From Prosthecobacter vanneervenii (GTDB lineage: Bacteria; Verrucomicrobiota; Verrucomicrobiia; Verrucomicrobiales; Verrucomicrobiaceae), in assembly GCF_014203095.1 (NCBI RefSeq), contig NZ_JACHIG010000011.1, positions 124,001 to 188,000 on the forward strand: 64,000 nucleotides of DNA. Reading direction: 5' to 3'. Made by a program: the position numbers and the translations under genes. Shown one piece after another: positions 42,545-52,735 of this stretch. How positions within the stretch are numbered: position 1 is the stretch's first letter; each line of letters begins with the position of its first letter. Under the pieces are notes generated by a model. It was not told the origin of the DNA, searched no databases, and saw nothing but the letters and a program-made list of their open reading frames with translations.

Positions 42545-43903
42545 TCAAGCCGCACGCTCCAGCTTCTCATCAATGCGGGCCACAAGGGTGTCCAGCAGCT
42601 CTCCATTGCCAAAGCGCTCGATCACACCCGCCAGGAAGCCTTCGATGATCAGCTTGCGGCTTTCCCCATCGCTGATGCCACGAGCTTTGAGATAAAAGAG
42701 TTCTTCATCACTGATGGGACCGCTCGTCGCACCATGGCTGCACTTCACCTGGTCCGCGTTGATCTCGAGGCCTGGCAGGCTGGTTGCCTCGGCTTCGTTG
42801 CTGTTGAGTAGGTTGCGGCAGGTCTGGTAGGCGTCGGTGTAGTGTGCGCCTTCATCCACGGTGATCAGGCCGCTGAAGATGCTGCGTGACTTCCCATACA
42901 GCGCGTTCTTGTAGAGTAGGTCGCTGCTGGCATGAGGGGCCTTGTGGTTCTGCAACGTACGCTGGTCCACGATTTGCTCGCCGATGGGCAGGGACACGCT
43001 CAGCATGTCGCTGCGGGAGCCTTCTCCCACGAGGTCGCTCACGCTCTCGCTGCGGCTGAAGCTCGCGCCCAGCTGCACCTGAAAGCTTTTCACAGCGGCA
43101 TCACGCTCGGCAACGATGCTGGAAAGATGCAGCGCCTGCGCGTCATCCGCCAGCTCCTGGCAGGCGGCATAGGTGATCTTGCTGCCACGTCCGCCGATGA
43201 GATCGGCAATGGCGATGCTCAGCCCGCCTTCGCCTTCAAGACTGCGGTAGTGATCCACAACGCTGATCTCGGCATTGTCGCCGGTGACCACGAGTGTATG
43301 CGGGAAGATGGCGGCATGATCGCCGACCACCCAGTGGAAAACTTCGACGGGTTTCTCAACGGCCACATTCTTGGGCACGATGATGACCACTCCAGCCTTC
43401 ACATGCGCCAGATGCAGTGCGGCAAACTTGGCCGAACCCAGCGTCATTTCACGCTGCATGAAGTGCTGCTTCAGCACATCACCATGATCTCGCAGTGCAT
43501 CGGCAAACGTCACGCAAACGACGCCCGCAGGCAGGTTGGCGGTGTCGGACTCCACCAGCACATCGTTCACGAAGACAAAGCGTGCTGCACGCTCCTTCAG
43601 GCCCTGCGTGGCGGCCAGGGCTGCGGAGGTGTTTGCCGTCGTCGGAGCTGCTGCAGGCGTATGATCTGCCAGCTCGATTTTTTTGGAGCTGGAGTAGCGC
43701 CAGTTTTCATCCTTGATGCCAGGCATCGGCAGTTTCTGAAACTCAGCCCACGCCGCTTCAGCGCGTGCCAGGAACCAGCCAGGGGAGTTCTGTTCATCAC
43801 GCACAGGCGTGGTGATTTCGAGACCGGATGGGGCGGGATTTTCGGTGGCTGCAGACACTGGGACGGGATTGTTTTTGGGGGCTGTGGCGAGAGTGGCGGA
43901 CAT
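42545..43903 (-). CDS. sufD: Fe-S cluster assembly protein SufD
   Basis: SufD is the scaffold partner of SufB in the SufBC2D complex. The 452-residue protein has a long Pro/Ala-rich N-terminal tail, then FLARAEAAWAEFQKLPMPG (the N-terminal helical part with the W..F..LP pattern). The beta-helix core contains SVVDHYRSLEGEGGLS and the C-terminal GLITVDEGAHYTDAYQTCRN and KCSHGATSGPISDEELFYL, both typical. It is the last gene of perR-sufC-sufB-sufD. No sufS or sufE/U lies in the window. Confidence 0.94.
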   Translation of the reverse strand: MSATLATAPKNNPVPVSAATENPAPSGLEITTPVRDEQNSPGWFLARAEAAWAEFQKLPMPGIKDENWRYSSSKKIELADHTPAAAPTTANTSAALAATQGLKERAARFVFVNDVLVESDTANLPAGVVCVTFADALRDHGDVLKQHFMQREMTLGSAKFAALHLAHVKAGVVIIVPKNVAVEKPVEVFHWVVGDHAAIFPHTLVVTGDNAEISVVDHYRSLEGEGGLSIAIADLIGGRGSKITYAACQELADDAQALHLSSIVAERDAAVKSFQVQLGASFSRSESVSDLVGEGSRSDMLSVSLPIGEQIVDQRTLQNHKAPHASSDLLYKNALYGKSRSIFSGLITVDEGAHYTDAYQTCRNLLNSNEAEATSLPGLEINADQVKCSHGATSGPISDEELFYLKARGISDGESRKLIIEGFLAGVIERFGNGELLDTLVARIDEKLERAA

Positions 43904-43935
43904 GGCAGTGAAGGTTTGAGGGCCGGTGGTTCTGG

Positions 43936-45384
<1,449 letters not shown>

Positions 45385-45422
45385 AAAAAAGGAAAGTTGA
45401 GGGTTTATAGCCGGTGAGATGT

Positions 45423-46178
45423 TCAAGCCGCCGCCAGCATCTCTTCCTTGACCCAGTCGTAGCCCTTCTCCTCCAGCTTGAGAGCGAGGTCCTTGCCGCC
45501 GGTGTGGACGATCTGGCCGTCCATCAGCACGTGCACGATGTCGGGCTGGATGTAGTTCAGCAGGCGCTGGTAGTGGGTGATCACGAGGAATCCGCGGTTC
45601 TCGCTGCGCATGGCGTTCACGCCGCGGGAAACGATCTTGAGGGCGTCGATGTCCAGGCCGGAGTCGGTTTCGTCGAGGATGGCGTACTTGGGCTCCAGCA
45701 TCATGAGCTGCAGGATCTCGTTGCGCTTCTTCTCACCACCGGAGAAGCCTTCATTGACGCTGCGGCTGGTGAAGCTGCGGTCCATTTCCAGCTGGTCCAT
45801 GCGGGCGTAGAGCTGCTTGTAAAACTTCACGGCGTCGATGTCCTCGCCCTTGGGCAGGCGGGCCTTCAGTGCGGCACGGAGAAAGTTCGCATTGCTCACG
45901 CCTGGGATCTCATGCGGGTACTGGAAGGCCAGGAAAAGACCGGCGCGGCTGCGGGCGTCCACGCTCATGTCGAGAATGTTCTCGCCGTCCAGCAGCACCT
46001 CGCCACCGGTCACTTCATAGTCTTCGTGGCCACAGAGGACCTTGCTCAGCGTGCTCTTGCCGGAGCCGTTCGGACCCATGATGGCGTGGACTTCACCGGG
46101 GTTGATTGTGAGGTTCAGGCCTTTGAGGATTTCGCGGCCGGGGATCTGGGCGTGGAGGGCTTTAATTTCGAGGGACAT
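45423..46178 (-). CDS. sufC: Fe-S cluster assembly ATPase SufC
   Basis: SufC is the ABC-type ATPase of the SufBCD complex. The ATG at 46178 ([17 protein letters not shown]) gives 251 residues; an upstream open frame to 46301 overlaps the regulator gene. It has Walker [18 protein letters not shown], a Q-loop region, signature [12 protein letters not shown] and Walker [18 protein letters not shown]. It is the second gene of the suf operon, 23 bases after the regulator. Confidence 0.97.
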   Translation of the reverse strand: MSLEIKALHAQIPGREILKGLNLTINPGEVHAIMGPNGSGKSTLSKVLCGHEDYEVTGGEVLLDGENILDMSVDARSRAGLFLAFQYPHEIPGVSNANFLRAALKARLPKGEDIDAVKFYKQLYARMDQLEMDRSFTSRSVNEGFSGGEKKRNEILQLMMLEPKYAILDETDSGLDIDALKIVSRGVNAMRSENRGFLVITHYQRLLNYIQPDIVHVLMDGQIVHTGGKDLALKLEEKGYDWVKEEMLAAA

Positions 46179-46201
46179 GGAAAGGGGTGGGTGGGAAGAG
46201 T

Positions 46202-46672
46202 TCAGGAGTGTGTTTGGGAGGCCTTGCTGGCGCATTGCGCGCACGTGCCATGGATGGCGAGGTCCGTCCGGGTCACCTTGGTGCCCGCAGGCAGGTTCCA
46301 AAATTTGGCAGGGTCAAAATCCGCCACTGGATGCGCATCAATGACCTTGCCGCAGGTCTCGCAGTGGAAATGGACGTGCTCGTGTAGATTGGCGCAGTAG
46401 CGAGACTGGCCGCGCTCCAAGTGGACGAGCTTGATCAGGCCTGCGTTCGTCAGGTGCTCCAGGCAGTTGTACACCGTGGCCAGCGAGATGCCCGGGCTGC
46501 GGCTTTTTACCCGGTCCAGAATGTCATAGGCCGTGGGGTGGTCCGTGGAGGACGCCAGTACCTCAAAGACCTCGCGCCGGTGCGGCGTCAGGCGTACGTC
46601 CGAACCCAGCACGGCAAGACGGCAGTCCAGACCGGAAGGTTTGGCAGGAGTGCGTGAAGGGGAGGGGGGCAT
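46202..46672 (-). CDS. Fur/PerR-family metalloregulator
   Basis: The 156-residue protein leads the suf operon. The N-terminal winged helix reads [17 protein letters not shown], and [19 protein letters not shown] is the recognition helix. The metal sites are [16 protein letters not shown] and a C-terminal HGTCAQC, giving a structural CxxC zinc pair on each side. The NxxHxH-type and sensing ligands look more PerR- than Fur-like by eye, but this is not decided. A perfect palindromic box lies just upstream, so autoregulation and control of suf are likely. No strong ribosome-binding site is seen; the message may be nearly leaderless. Confidence 0.92.
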   Translation of the reverse strand: MPPSPSRTPAKPSGLDCRLAVLGSDVRLTPHRREVFEVLASSTDHPTAYDILDRVKSRSPGISLATVYNCLEHLTNAGLIKLVHLERGQSRYCANLHEHVHFHCETCGKVIDAHPVADFDPAKFWNLPAGTKVTRTDLAIHGTCAQCASKASQTHS

Positions 46673-46685
46673 GACAACTTTAGAA

Positions 46686-46700
46686 TTAGAATGATTCTAA
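46686..46700. promoter_or_regulatory. PerR/Fur box upstream of the suf operon
   Basis: TTAGAATGATTCTAA is a perfect 7-1-7 inverted repeat and differs from the Bacillus PerR consensus TTATAATNATTATAA at one position in each arm. It lies 14 bases upstream of the regulator start (46672), where the minus-strand promoter would be. A second overlapping TTAGAAT-like half follows at about 46680-46686. The divergent cupin gene begins about 105 bases to the right. Confidence 0.85.
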
Positions 46701-46804
46701 CTGCATTGGGAACGCCCCGTTGGCAAGCGGGGATGCCGTTTTTACCGAAAAATCTTTGCGCCAGCCCGCGCCAAACCGCCTCCGGCATGCTACATCCTGA
46801 CCTC

Positions 46805-47281
46805 ATGACACGTACCCACGCCGAAGACCTCCCCTGGACCCAGCAAAACTCCCCGCAGGGCAAGTATGGCCTCGCCCGTCGTTCACTCTCCATCGCTGCC
46901 GGGGGGCAGAAGGACGTGGGCACTTGGGGTGGGGGGCACCCCTTTGATCTCGAAATCCACCGTATCCCGGCAGGGAAGATCAATTTTCCCCTGCATGAGC
47001 ACTCGGCCCAGTGGGAGGCCTACTACATCCTCAGCGGCTTGGGCCAGGTGCGCACCGCGGCCGGCAAGGAGTCCATCAAGGCAGGCGACTACCTTGTTTT
47101 TCCGCCCGGCGAGGCCCATCAGCTGATCAACAACGGCTCCGAAGACCTGACGTTCATCGTCGTTGCCGACCAGCCCCGCGCCGATGTGATCCACTACCCC
47201 GACTCCGGCAAATGGATGACCAAGCCGCAGCGGAAGGTCTTTGAAATGCAGGAGGCGGACTACTTCAAAGGCGAGGAGTGA
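46805..47281 (+). CDS. Cupin-domain protein
   Basis: This small beta-barrel protein of 158 residues starts at ATG 46805 (MTRTHAEDLPWTQQN); 46787 and 46691 are other in-frame starts. The cupin core has HRIPAGKINFPLHEHSAQWE (motif 1 with two His and Glu-type ligands), YYILSGLGQVRTAAG, and GDYLVFPPGEAHQLINNG (motif 2). It resembles cupins annotated as mannose-6-phosphate isomerase-like or metal-binding regulators. The function is open. It is divergent from the Fur-family gene and could share the box. Confidence 0.82.
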   Translation: MTRTHAEDLPWTQQNSPQGKYGLARRSLSIAAGGQKDVGTWGGGHPFDLEIHRIPAGKINFPLHEHSAQWEAYYILSGLGQVRTAAGKESIKAGDYLVFPPGEAHQLINNGSEDLTFIVVADQPRADVIHYPDSGKWMTKPQRKVFEMQEADYFKGEE

Positions 47282-47342
47282 GCCAATTTCTGCGCATGCA
47301 TTGCAGTTTCCCTGAGGCCGAAGATCTGGCACACTCTGCGGC

Positions 47343-47756
47343 ATGAAAAGCCTGCGCCTGCTCCTTGTGCTGCCCGTTCTGCTGTCATCATGCGCACACA
47401 CTGTGCGCCAGGCAGCCGATGCCAGCGGTGCAGACGCTGCGCTCCACGTTCTGGAGCACAACTGCGTGCACTGTCATGGCGACAATCGCCTCTCCACCAT
47501 GCCGCCGATCAACGATACTCGGGCGATCGCCAAGCTCATCGGCTCCCACTGGATCGTTCCCGGCAGACCTGATGCCAGCCGGTTTTATCAGGTGGTCATT
47601 TTCCCGGATGAAGTCCCCGGGGCCATGCCTCCCAGCGGGCATGCCATCTCCAAGAAGGATGCGCATGCTCTACGCCAGTGGATCAAGGACGGTGCCAGAC
47701 TGCCTGCTCAGAATGTGAAGCTCACCCCTCGCGGTCCGTTGCCGCGCTCCATCTGA
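47343..47756 (+). CDS. Small cytochrome-c-like lipoprotein
   Basis: The 137-residue protein has a lipoprotein signal with lipobox VLLSSCAHT. A single c-type heme site CVHCHGDNR lies at about residues 41-45 and a possible axial Met in AMPPSGHAI. This layout matches the short cytochrome-c domain (often called planctomycete cytochrome C) found in Planctomycetes and Verrucomicrobia. It is probably an electron carrier or sensor at the outer membrane. It starts 61 bases after the cupin and converges on the DUF1003 gene with one base between. Confidence 0.82.
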   Translation: MKSLRLLLVLPVLLSSCAHTVRQAADASGADAALHVLEHNCVHCHGDNRLSTMPPINDTRAIAKLIGSHWIVPGRPDASRFYQVVIFPDEVPGAMPPSGHAISKKDAHALRQWIKDGARLPAQNVKLTPRGPLPRSI

Positions 47757-47757
47757 G

Positions 47758-48492
47758 CTACTTGGCTGCCTTGGTGCGTGCGTGTGCCAGCTCGCGCAGC
47801 AGGTCCAGCTGGATCTGCTGCACCTCCATCAGCTTGGTGGTGTGCTGATGCAGCAGGTAATCCATTTTTTCGTGCAGGTGTCGGATCTCCAGCTCGGCCT
47901 TCAGGTTCACCTTGTAGTCGCCCTCTGCATGCAGTCGGTCGCGTGCCTCCTGCCGGTTCTGGCTCATCATGATCACCGGTGCTTGGAGCGATGCCAGAAA
48001 CGAAAGCATAAGGTTCAGCAGGATGAACGGATAGGGGTCAAACGGCTGCTTCAGCAGCATGCCACTGTTGATCACGATCCAGACCAGCAAAAACAGGCAG
48101 AACGAGATGATGAAGCTCCAGCTGCCGCCGAAATCCGCGATCTTGTCCGCCAGCCGCTGGCCAAAGGTGAGGTGCTGTTCCTCCTCCATCTCGGAGAGTG
48201 GACGCTCGCTCAGCACCTCGTGCTTGTGCAGGCTCTCCACCACCTCCTCGTCCAGCTTTGTCAGGTCCCCCACCTGGGTTTCCAGCACATGGCGCACGTA
48301 CTCCAGCCGCGCGGCATTCACAGCCTCTGCACACAGCAGCGAGTCCTCCGCCAGCTCCGGATGCCGGTTGCGCAGGGTCTGGGAGATGTTGGGGCGCAGT
48401 TCTCTCAGCGTCTGCATCTTGGCCAGGGGCTGTGTCTTGCCGGTGACAGAACAAACCCCCATGGGGGCTGACTTGGCGCGGGTGGATTCCAT
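47758..48492 (-). CDS. DUF1003 family membrane protein
   Basis: The ATG at 48492 (MESTRAKSAPMGVCSVTG) gives 244 residues; a TTG at 48501 would add three. The N-terminus has a cytosolic part with CSVTGKTQPLAKM. The DUF1003 core has two membrane helices (WSFIISFCLFLLVWIVINS, FILLNLMLSFLASLQAPVI) followed by MMSQNRQEARDRLHAEGDY, which is characteristic. The C-terminal part is a coiled coil (EIRHLHEKMDYLLHQH). The function is unknown. It is divergent from hrpA. Confidence 0.88.
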   Translation of the reverse strand: MESTRAKSAPMGVCSVTGKTQPLAKMQTLRELRPNISQTLRNRHPELAEDSLLCAEAVNAARLEYVRHVLETQVGDLTKLDEEVVESLHKHEVLSERPLSEMEEEQHLTFGQRLADKIADFGGSWSFIISFCLFLLVWIVINSGMLLKQPFDPYPFILLNLMLSFLASLQAPVIMMSQNRQEARDRLHAEGDYKVNLKAELEIRHLHEKMDYLLHQHTTKLMEVQQIQLDLLRELAHARTKAAK

Positions 48493-48515
48493 CCCGGACA
48501 ATACATCTCCGGCAC

Positions 48516-48540
48516 ATTCGTCATTCGGAATTCGTCATTC
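48516..48540. repeat. Direct repeat upstream of hrpA
   Basis: ATTCGTCATTC occurs at 48516-48526 and 48530-48540, with a 14-base period, in the 87-base gap between the DUF1003 and hrpA start codons. A partial third copy (TTCATT) follows. It is low-complexity, and its role is unclear. Confidence 0.5.
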
Positions 48541-48579
48541 TTCATTTTCCGCCTACTCTTCCCGCCCCTTTTTCGCCCC

Positions 48580-51500
48580 ATGCCGCAGATCAGCTATCCC
48601 GCAGACCTTCCCATCACGGCCCGCCGTGAGGAGATCATCGCGGCCATTCGTCAAAATCAGGTCGTCATCCTCGCGGGCGAAACCGGTTCAGGCAAAACCA
48701 CCCAGCTGCCCAAGATGTGTCTGGAGGCCCTGCAGAACGACATGCGCGGCCAGATCGGCTGTACCCAGCCGCGTCGAGTGGCAGCGATGAGCGTGTCCAA
48801 ACGCGTGGCCGAAGAGCTGAACGTACCCTGGGGCAGGGAGGTGGGCTGCAAGATGCGCTTCAGTGACGACACCAGCCGCGACACCCGCATCAAGTTCATG
48901 ACGGACGGCATCCTCCTCGCCGAGATCCAGAGCGATCCCATGCTCCGGGCCTACTCCGTCCTCATTCTCGATGAAGCGCATGAACGCTCCCTGAACATCG
49001 ACTTTCTCCTCGGCTACCTTGTCGGCCTCCTCAAAAAGCGCCCCGATCTCAAGCTCCTCGTCACCTCCGCCACCATCGACACCGAGGCATTCTCCGCCGC
49101 CTTTGGTGGCGCTCCCATCATCGAAGTTTCTGGGCGCCTCTATCCCGTGGACATCCGCTATGCACCTCTTGAGGGCGGAGAAGATGACTATGGCTTTATC
49201 GACGGTGCCGCCGCCGCTGTGGAAAACGCCCTCATCGAGACGGATGACGGCGACGTCCTCGTCTTCATGCCCACCGAGCGCGACATTCGTGACACGCGCG
49301 ATCTGCTCGATGGCCGCCTCGGTGCCGGCTTTGAAGTGCTCGCCCTCTTTGGCCGCATGGCCTCCGCTGAGCAGCAGCGCATCTTCCAGCCTGGGCGCAA
49401 ACGCCGTGTCGTCATCGCCACCAACGTCGCCGAAACTTCCATCACCATTCCGCGCATCCGCTATGTGGTGGATACAGGACTCGCCCGCATCAGTCGCTAC
49501 AATCCCCGCACCCGCACCAAGCGCCTGCCCGTGGAGCCCGTCTCTCAGAGCAGCGCCAATCAGCGCGCTGGCCGTGCAGGCCGTGTGCAGGACGGCATCT
49601 GCATCCGCCTCTATTCGCAGGAAGATTTCGAAAAGCGCGACCGCTTCACCATGCCGGAGATTCAGCGCGCCAATCTGGCCGAGGTCATCCTGCGCATGAA
49701 GGCCTTTAAGCTCGGCGAGATCGAGGACTTCCCCTTCATCAATCCTCCGGTCAGCGCCGCCATACGCGCCGGTTACGACCTTCTGCACGAACTCGGCTCG
49801 CTCAGCGAGGTGCACGAGCTCACACCGCTTGGTCGCGAGCTTGCCCGCCTCCCGCTGGATCCCACCCTGGGCCGCATGCTCCTTCAGGCCCGCACCGAAA
49901 AAGCCCTGCCAGAGATGCTCATCATCGCCGCAGGCCTCAGCATTCCTGATCCACGTGAGCGTCCCGAAGAAAAGCGCGAACTCGCCAACGCCGCGCACAA
50001 GGCCTTCGCCGCTCCCGATTCCGATTTCCTAACCCTTCTCAAAATCTGGAACGCCTCTCCCGAGCCCACAGGCAACTCACGCAATGCCCTGCGTAAATTC
50101 TGCAAAGGAAACTTCCTCTCCTTCACTCGCATGCAGGAGTGGCGCGATGTCTGGAAACAGCTCTGCGACTCCTTCAGCGACGATTTAAAAATCAGCCCCG
50201 GTCCCAGGGAGCCACAGCGAAATCAAAATCAGTCCGCTTCATCCTCGGACGATACCAGCGGCCTGGACCAGGCCACACAAAACGCCATCCACCGCTCCAT
50301 CCTCGCAGCCCAGCTCGGCCACATCGCCATGAAGGAGGAGCGCAATCTCTACAAGGCTGCGGGCAATCGCCAGGTCTGCGTCTTCCCCGGCTCAAACCTT
50401 TACGAGCGCCGCGAGAAAAACGGCAAAGGCAAGCCCGGCCAGGACAAGGGGCGTCAGCCACAGTGGATCGTCGCTGGCGAGATCGTGCAGACCTCGCAGC
50501 TCTTTGCGCGCACGCTCGCCCGGATTGATCCCAACTGGATCGCCGAACTCGGCGTGCATCTCTGCCAGTTCAAATACAGCGAACCGCATTGGAATCTCAA
50601 AGCCGGGCGTGTTCTCGTCACGCAGCGCGTTCTCATTCACGGGCTGGAGGTGAGACGTCAGCACATCGACTTCCTCAAGGTCGATGCTGTCGCGGCCACG
50701 CAGATGTTCATCCGCGCCGCGCTGGTCGACAGCCAGGAAGTGCCCATCACCCAGCGCTTCTACACGCACAACAACAAGCTGCGGCAGAAGATCGAGACCA
50801 TGCTCACCCGCGTGCGCAGCAATCGCGTTTATGCCATCGAGGAGCGTCTCTTCCGCTTCTACGACGAGCGCATCAAAAACGTCTCCTCCATTCACGATCT
50901 CAACCGTCTCGTCAAAGAGCACATCGAGGAGCAGCCGGATTTCCTCTGTGCCACCGAGCACGACCTCACCGCCGGCGAAGAATTCGAGGCCGACCTGCAG
51001 ATGTTCCCCGATCAGGTAGCTCTGGCAAACACCGCGCTGCCTGTCACCTACAACTACCAGCCCGGAGAGGAAACCGACGGCGTTACTGTGCGCGTGCCAG
51101 CCCAGCTCGCAGGTCATCTCACCACCGGTCAGATTCAGTGGATGGTGCCCGGCATCCGGGAAGAACTTGCCAACGTCATGCTGCGCGCGCTTCCCAAAGT
51201 CATCCGCCGCCAGTTGATGCCCATAGACCCGAAAGCCAAGGAAATCGCCGCTGCCTTCGATCCTGGACGCGAAGACTTCCATACTGCGCTCGCCGATTTC
51301 ATCACGCGCCGCTACCGCATCCATGTTCGTGCGGAAGACTGGCCGCCACAGAGCCTGCCTGCGCACCTGCAGCCGCGTGTCGAGGTGCTCGATCCCAAAA
51401 AGAACACCGTCATCGCCGCCAGCCGTGACCTCGATACCATCCGCACCACCGTGCAGAAGCAGGACGCGCGCTCAGATGCCTGGGATAAGCTCCTGCCGCG

Positions 51501-52356
51501 TGTCGAACGCTTCGCCCTAAAGACCTGGTCCTTCGGCGACCTGCCCGAAACAATCGTCGTCGAAGAACTCAACGGCACCCCCATTCTCGGCTACCTTGGC
51601 CTCGTCTTGCGCGAGGGCGAGATCGACGTCCGCCTCTTCCGCACCTCCGCCGAAGCCGCACGCGGCACTCCCGCCGCCGTTCGCAAACTCGCCGAAAACA
51701 CCCTCAGCAAAGACCTCGCCTGGCTCCCCAAAGAGCTCCGCAGCATCGGCGGCACTGCTCCGGCCAAGCCCCAGCAGCCCGCCAGCTTTCAGGCCGCACT
51801 CAGCCAGCTCAATGCTCCCGTTGCGGCACCCGTGTCCAAACTCGCTCAGCAGGCCCACGAGCACATCCTCGCCCACATGCTGCGTCTGCAGCCCACCTTC
51901 CCTCTCACCCAGGAGCGCTTCTTCACACTCTGCGAAACCGTCCGCCGCGAGCTGCCCGCAGTTACTCATCGCGTGAAGACTCTCTTCACCCAGCTCCACG
52001 ACCTGCGTGCCAAACTCCTCGCCCTGCCCAAACGCTACCCCGGCCTCGAGCAGGACATCGCCCGTCTCATTCCCGCCGACCTCCTCGCCACCACTCCGCA
52101 CGAGCAGCTTCAGCATCTGCCGCGCTACTTGAAAGCCATCCAGATTCGCAACGAACGCTGCCTCGCCAATCCCGCCAAGGACATCGAAAAATACAACTTC
52201 ATCGCCGACTTCGACGGCTGGCAGTCCCACGTGCCCAAATCCCAGCATGAAACCTTCCGCTGGATGCTCGAAGAATACCGCGTCCAGATCTTCGCCCAGG
52301 AGCTCGGCACTGCCCAGCCCGTCAGCGCCAAGCGCCTGGAGGCCATGTGGGTGTAA
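48580..52356 (+). CDS. hrpA: ATP-dependent RNA helicase HrpA (DEAH box)
   Basis: This large DEAH-box helicase is thought to act in mRNA processing and to rescue stalled ribosomes. The 1258-residue length is normal for HrpA. Motifs are GETGSGKTTQLPK (I, about 33-45), QPRRVAAMSVSKRVAEE (Ia), LILDEAHERSLN (II, D131), TSATIDTEAFSAAF (III), NVAETSITIPRI (V) and QRAGRAGRV (VI). HA2 and OB-fold domains follow, then the long C-terminal DUF3418-type region (about 680-1250). It is divergent from DUF1003. Confidence 0.95.
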   Translation: MPQISYPADLPITARREEIIAAIRQNQVVILAGETGSGKTTQLPKMCLEALQNDMRGQIGCTQPRRVAAMSVSKRVAEELNVPWGREVGCKMRFSDDTSRDTRIKFMTDGILLAEIQSDPMLRAYSVLILDEAHERSLNIDFLLGYLVGLLKKRPDLKLLVTSATIDTEAFSAAFGGAPIIEVSGRLYPVDIRYAPLEGGEDDYGFIDGAAAAVENALIETDDGDVLVFMPTERDIRDTRDLLDGRLGAGFEVLALFGRMASAEQQRIFQPGRKRRVVIATNVAETSITIPRIRYVVDTGLARISRYNPRTRTKRLPVEPVSQSSANQRAGRAGRVQDGICIRLYSQEDFEKRDRFTMPEIQRANLAEVILRMKAFKLGEIEDFPFINPPVSAAIRAGYDLLHELGSLSEVHELTPLGRELARLPLDPTLGRMLLQARTEKALPEMLIIAAGLSIPDPRERPEEKRELANAAHKAFAAPDSDFLTLLKIWNASPEPTGNSRNALRKFCKGNFLSFTRMQEWRDVWKQLCDSFSDDLKISPGPREPQRNQNQSASSSDDTSGLDQATQNAIHRSILAAQLGHIAMKEERNLYKAAGNRQVCVFPGSNLYERREKNGKGKPGQDKGRQPQWIVAGEIVQTSQLFARTLARIDPNWIAELGVHLCQFKYSEPHWNLKAGRVLVTQRVLIHGLEVRRQHIDFLKVDAVAATQMFIRAALVDSQEVPITQRFYTHNNKLRQKIETMLTRVRSNRVYAIEERLFRFYDERIKNVSSIHDLNRLVKEHIEEQPDFLCATEHDLTAGEEFEADLQMFPDQVALANTALPVTYNYQPGEETDGVTVRVPAQLAGHLTTGQIQWMVPGIREELANVMLRALPKVIRRQLMPIDPKAKEIAAAFDPGREDFHTALADFITRRYRIHVRAEDWPPQSLPAHLQPRVEVLDPKKNTVIAASRDLDTIRTTVQKQDARSDAWDKLLPRVERFALKTWSFGDLPETIVVEELNGTPILGYLGLVLREGEIDVRLFRTSAEAARGTPAAVRKLAENTLSKDLAWLPKELRSIGGTAPAKPQQPASFQAALSQLNAPVAAPVSKLAQQAHEHILAHMLRLQPTFPLTQERFFTLCETVRRELPAVTHRVKTLFTQLHDLRAKLLALPKRYPGLEQDIARLIPADLLATTPHEQLQHLPRYLKAIQIRNERCLANPAKDIEKYNFIADFDGWQSHVPKSQHETFRWMLEEYRVQIFAQELGTAQPVSAKRLEAMWV

Positions 52357-52359
52357 CAC

Positions 52360-52662
52360 TCAGTTGCTACGACCGCGCACCTCCTTGCACTTCCGGTCAT
52401 ACGTCCGCACATCCCCCGCTTCTGACACCGTGAAGTTCCCGCCCGACACACTTCGCACACTCACCCCAATGGCGCTCATGCTGCCAATACGTTCGCATTC
52501 CTGGTCATAGGTGCGGATCCAGCCACCCTCCACCGTGACGAAGAAATCGGAGGTGAACCCAGCTATTTCCACCCGCTTGTTTGGCATGCGTCCCACGCAC
52601 TGGCTGCTTTCATCATACACCAGGATCTGGGACTCTTTGTTTTCGATATTCGAAATGGCCAT
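52360..52662 (-). CDS. Small repeat protein of unknown function
   Basis: The ATG at 52662 (MAISNIENKESQILVYD) gives 100 residues. It consists of three similar units of about 35 residues: ILVYDESSQCVGRM, WIRTYDQECERIGSM and DVRTYDRKCKEVRGR, each with a [IV]xxYDxxC-like core, separated by FFVTVEGG / NFTVSEAG turns. This looks like repeated beta-strand pairs. There is no signal peptide. It lies on the minus strand between two plus-strand genes and stops 4 bases after hrpA ends. It is real by its regular repeats, but I do not recognise the family. Confidence 0.7.
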   Translation of the reverse strand: MAISNIENKESQILVYDESSQCVGRMPNKRVEIAGFTSDFFVTVEGGWIRTYDQECERIGSMSAIGVSVRSVSGGNFTVSEAGDVRTYDRKCKEVRGRSN

Positions 52663-52735
52663 TGCTGGCCTCAACCAAGCACGGGCTGACGATTCAGAGA
52701 AGCACAAACTGGATTTTTGCGACGTTGGTATGCTG

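Noticed and set aside
48688..49998. Long open frame on the minus strand opposite hrpA
   Set aside because: It is opposite the DEAH helicase core and is a typical GC-skewed shadow.
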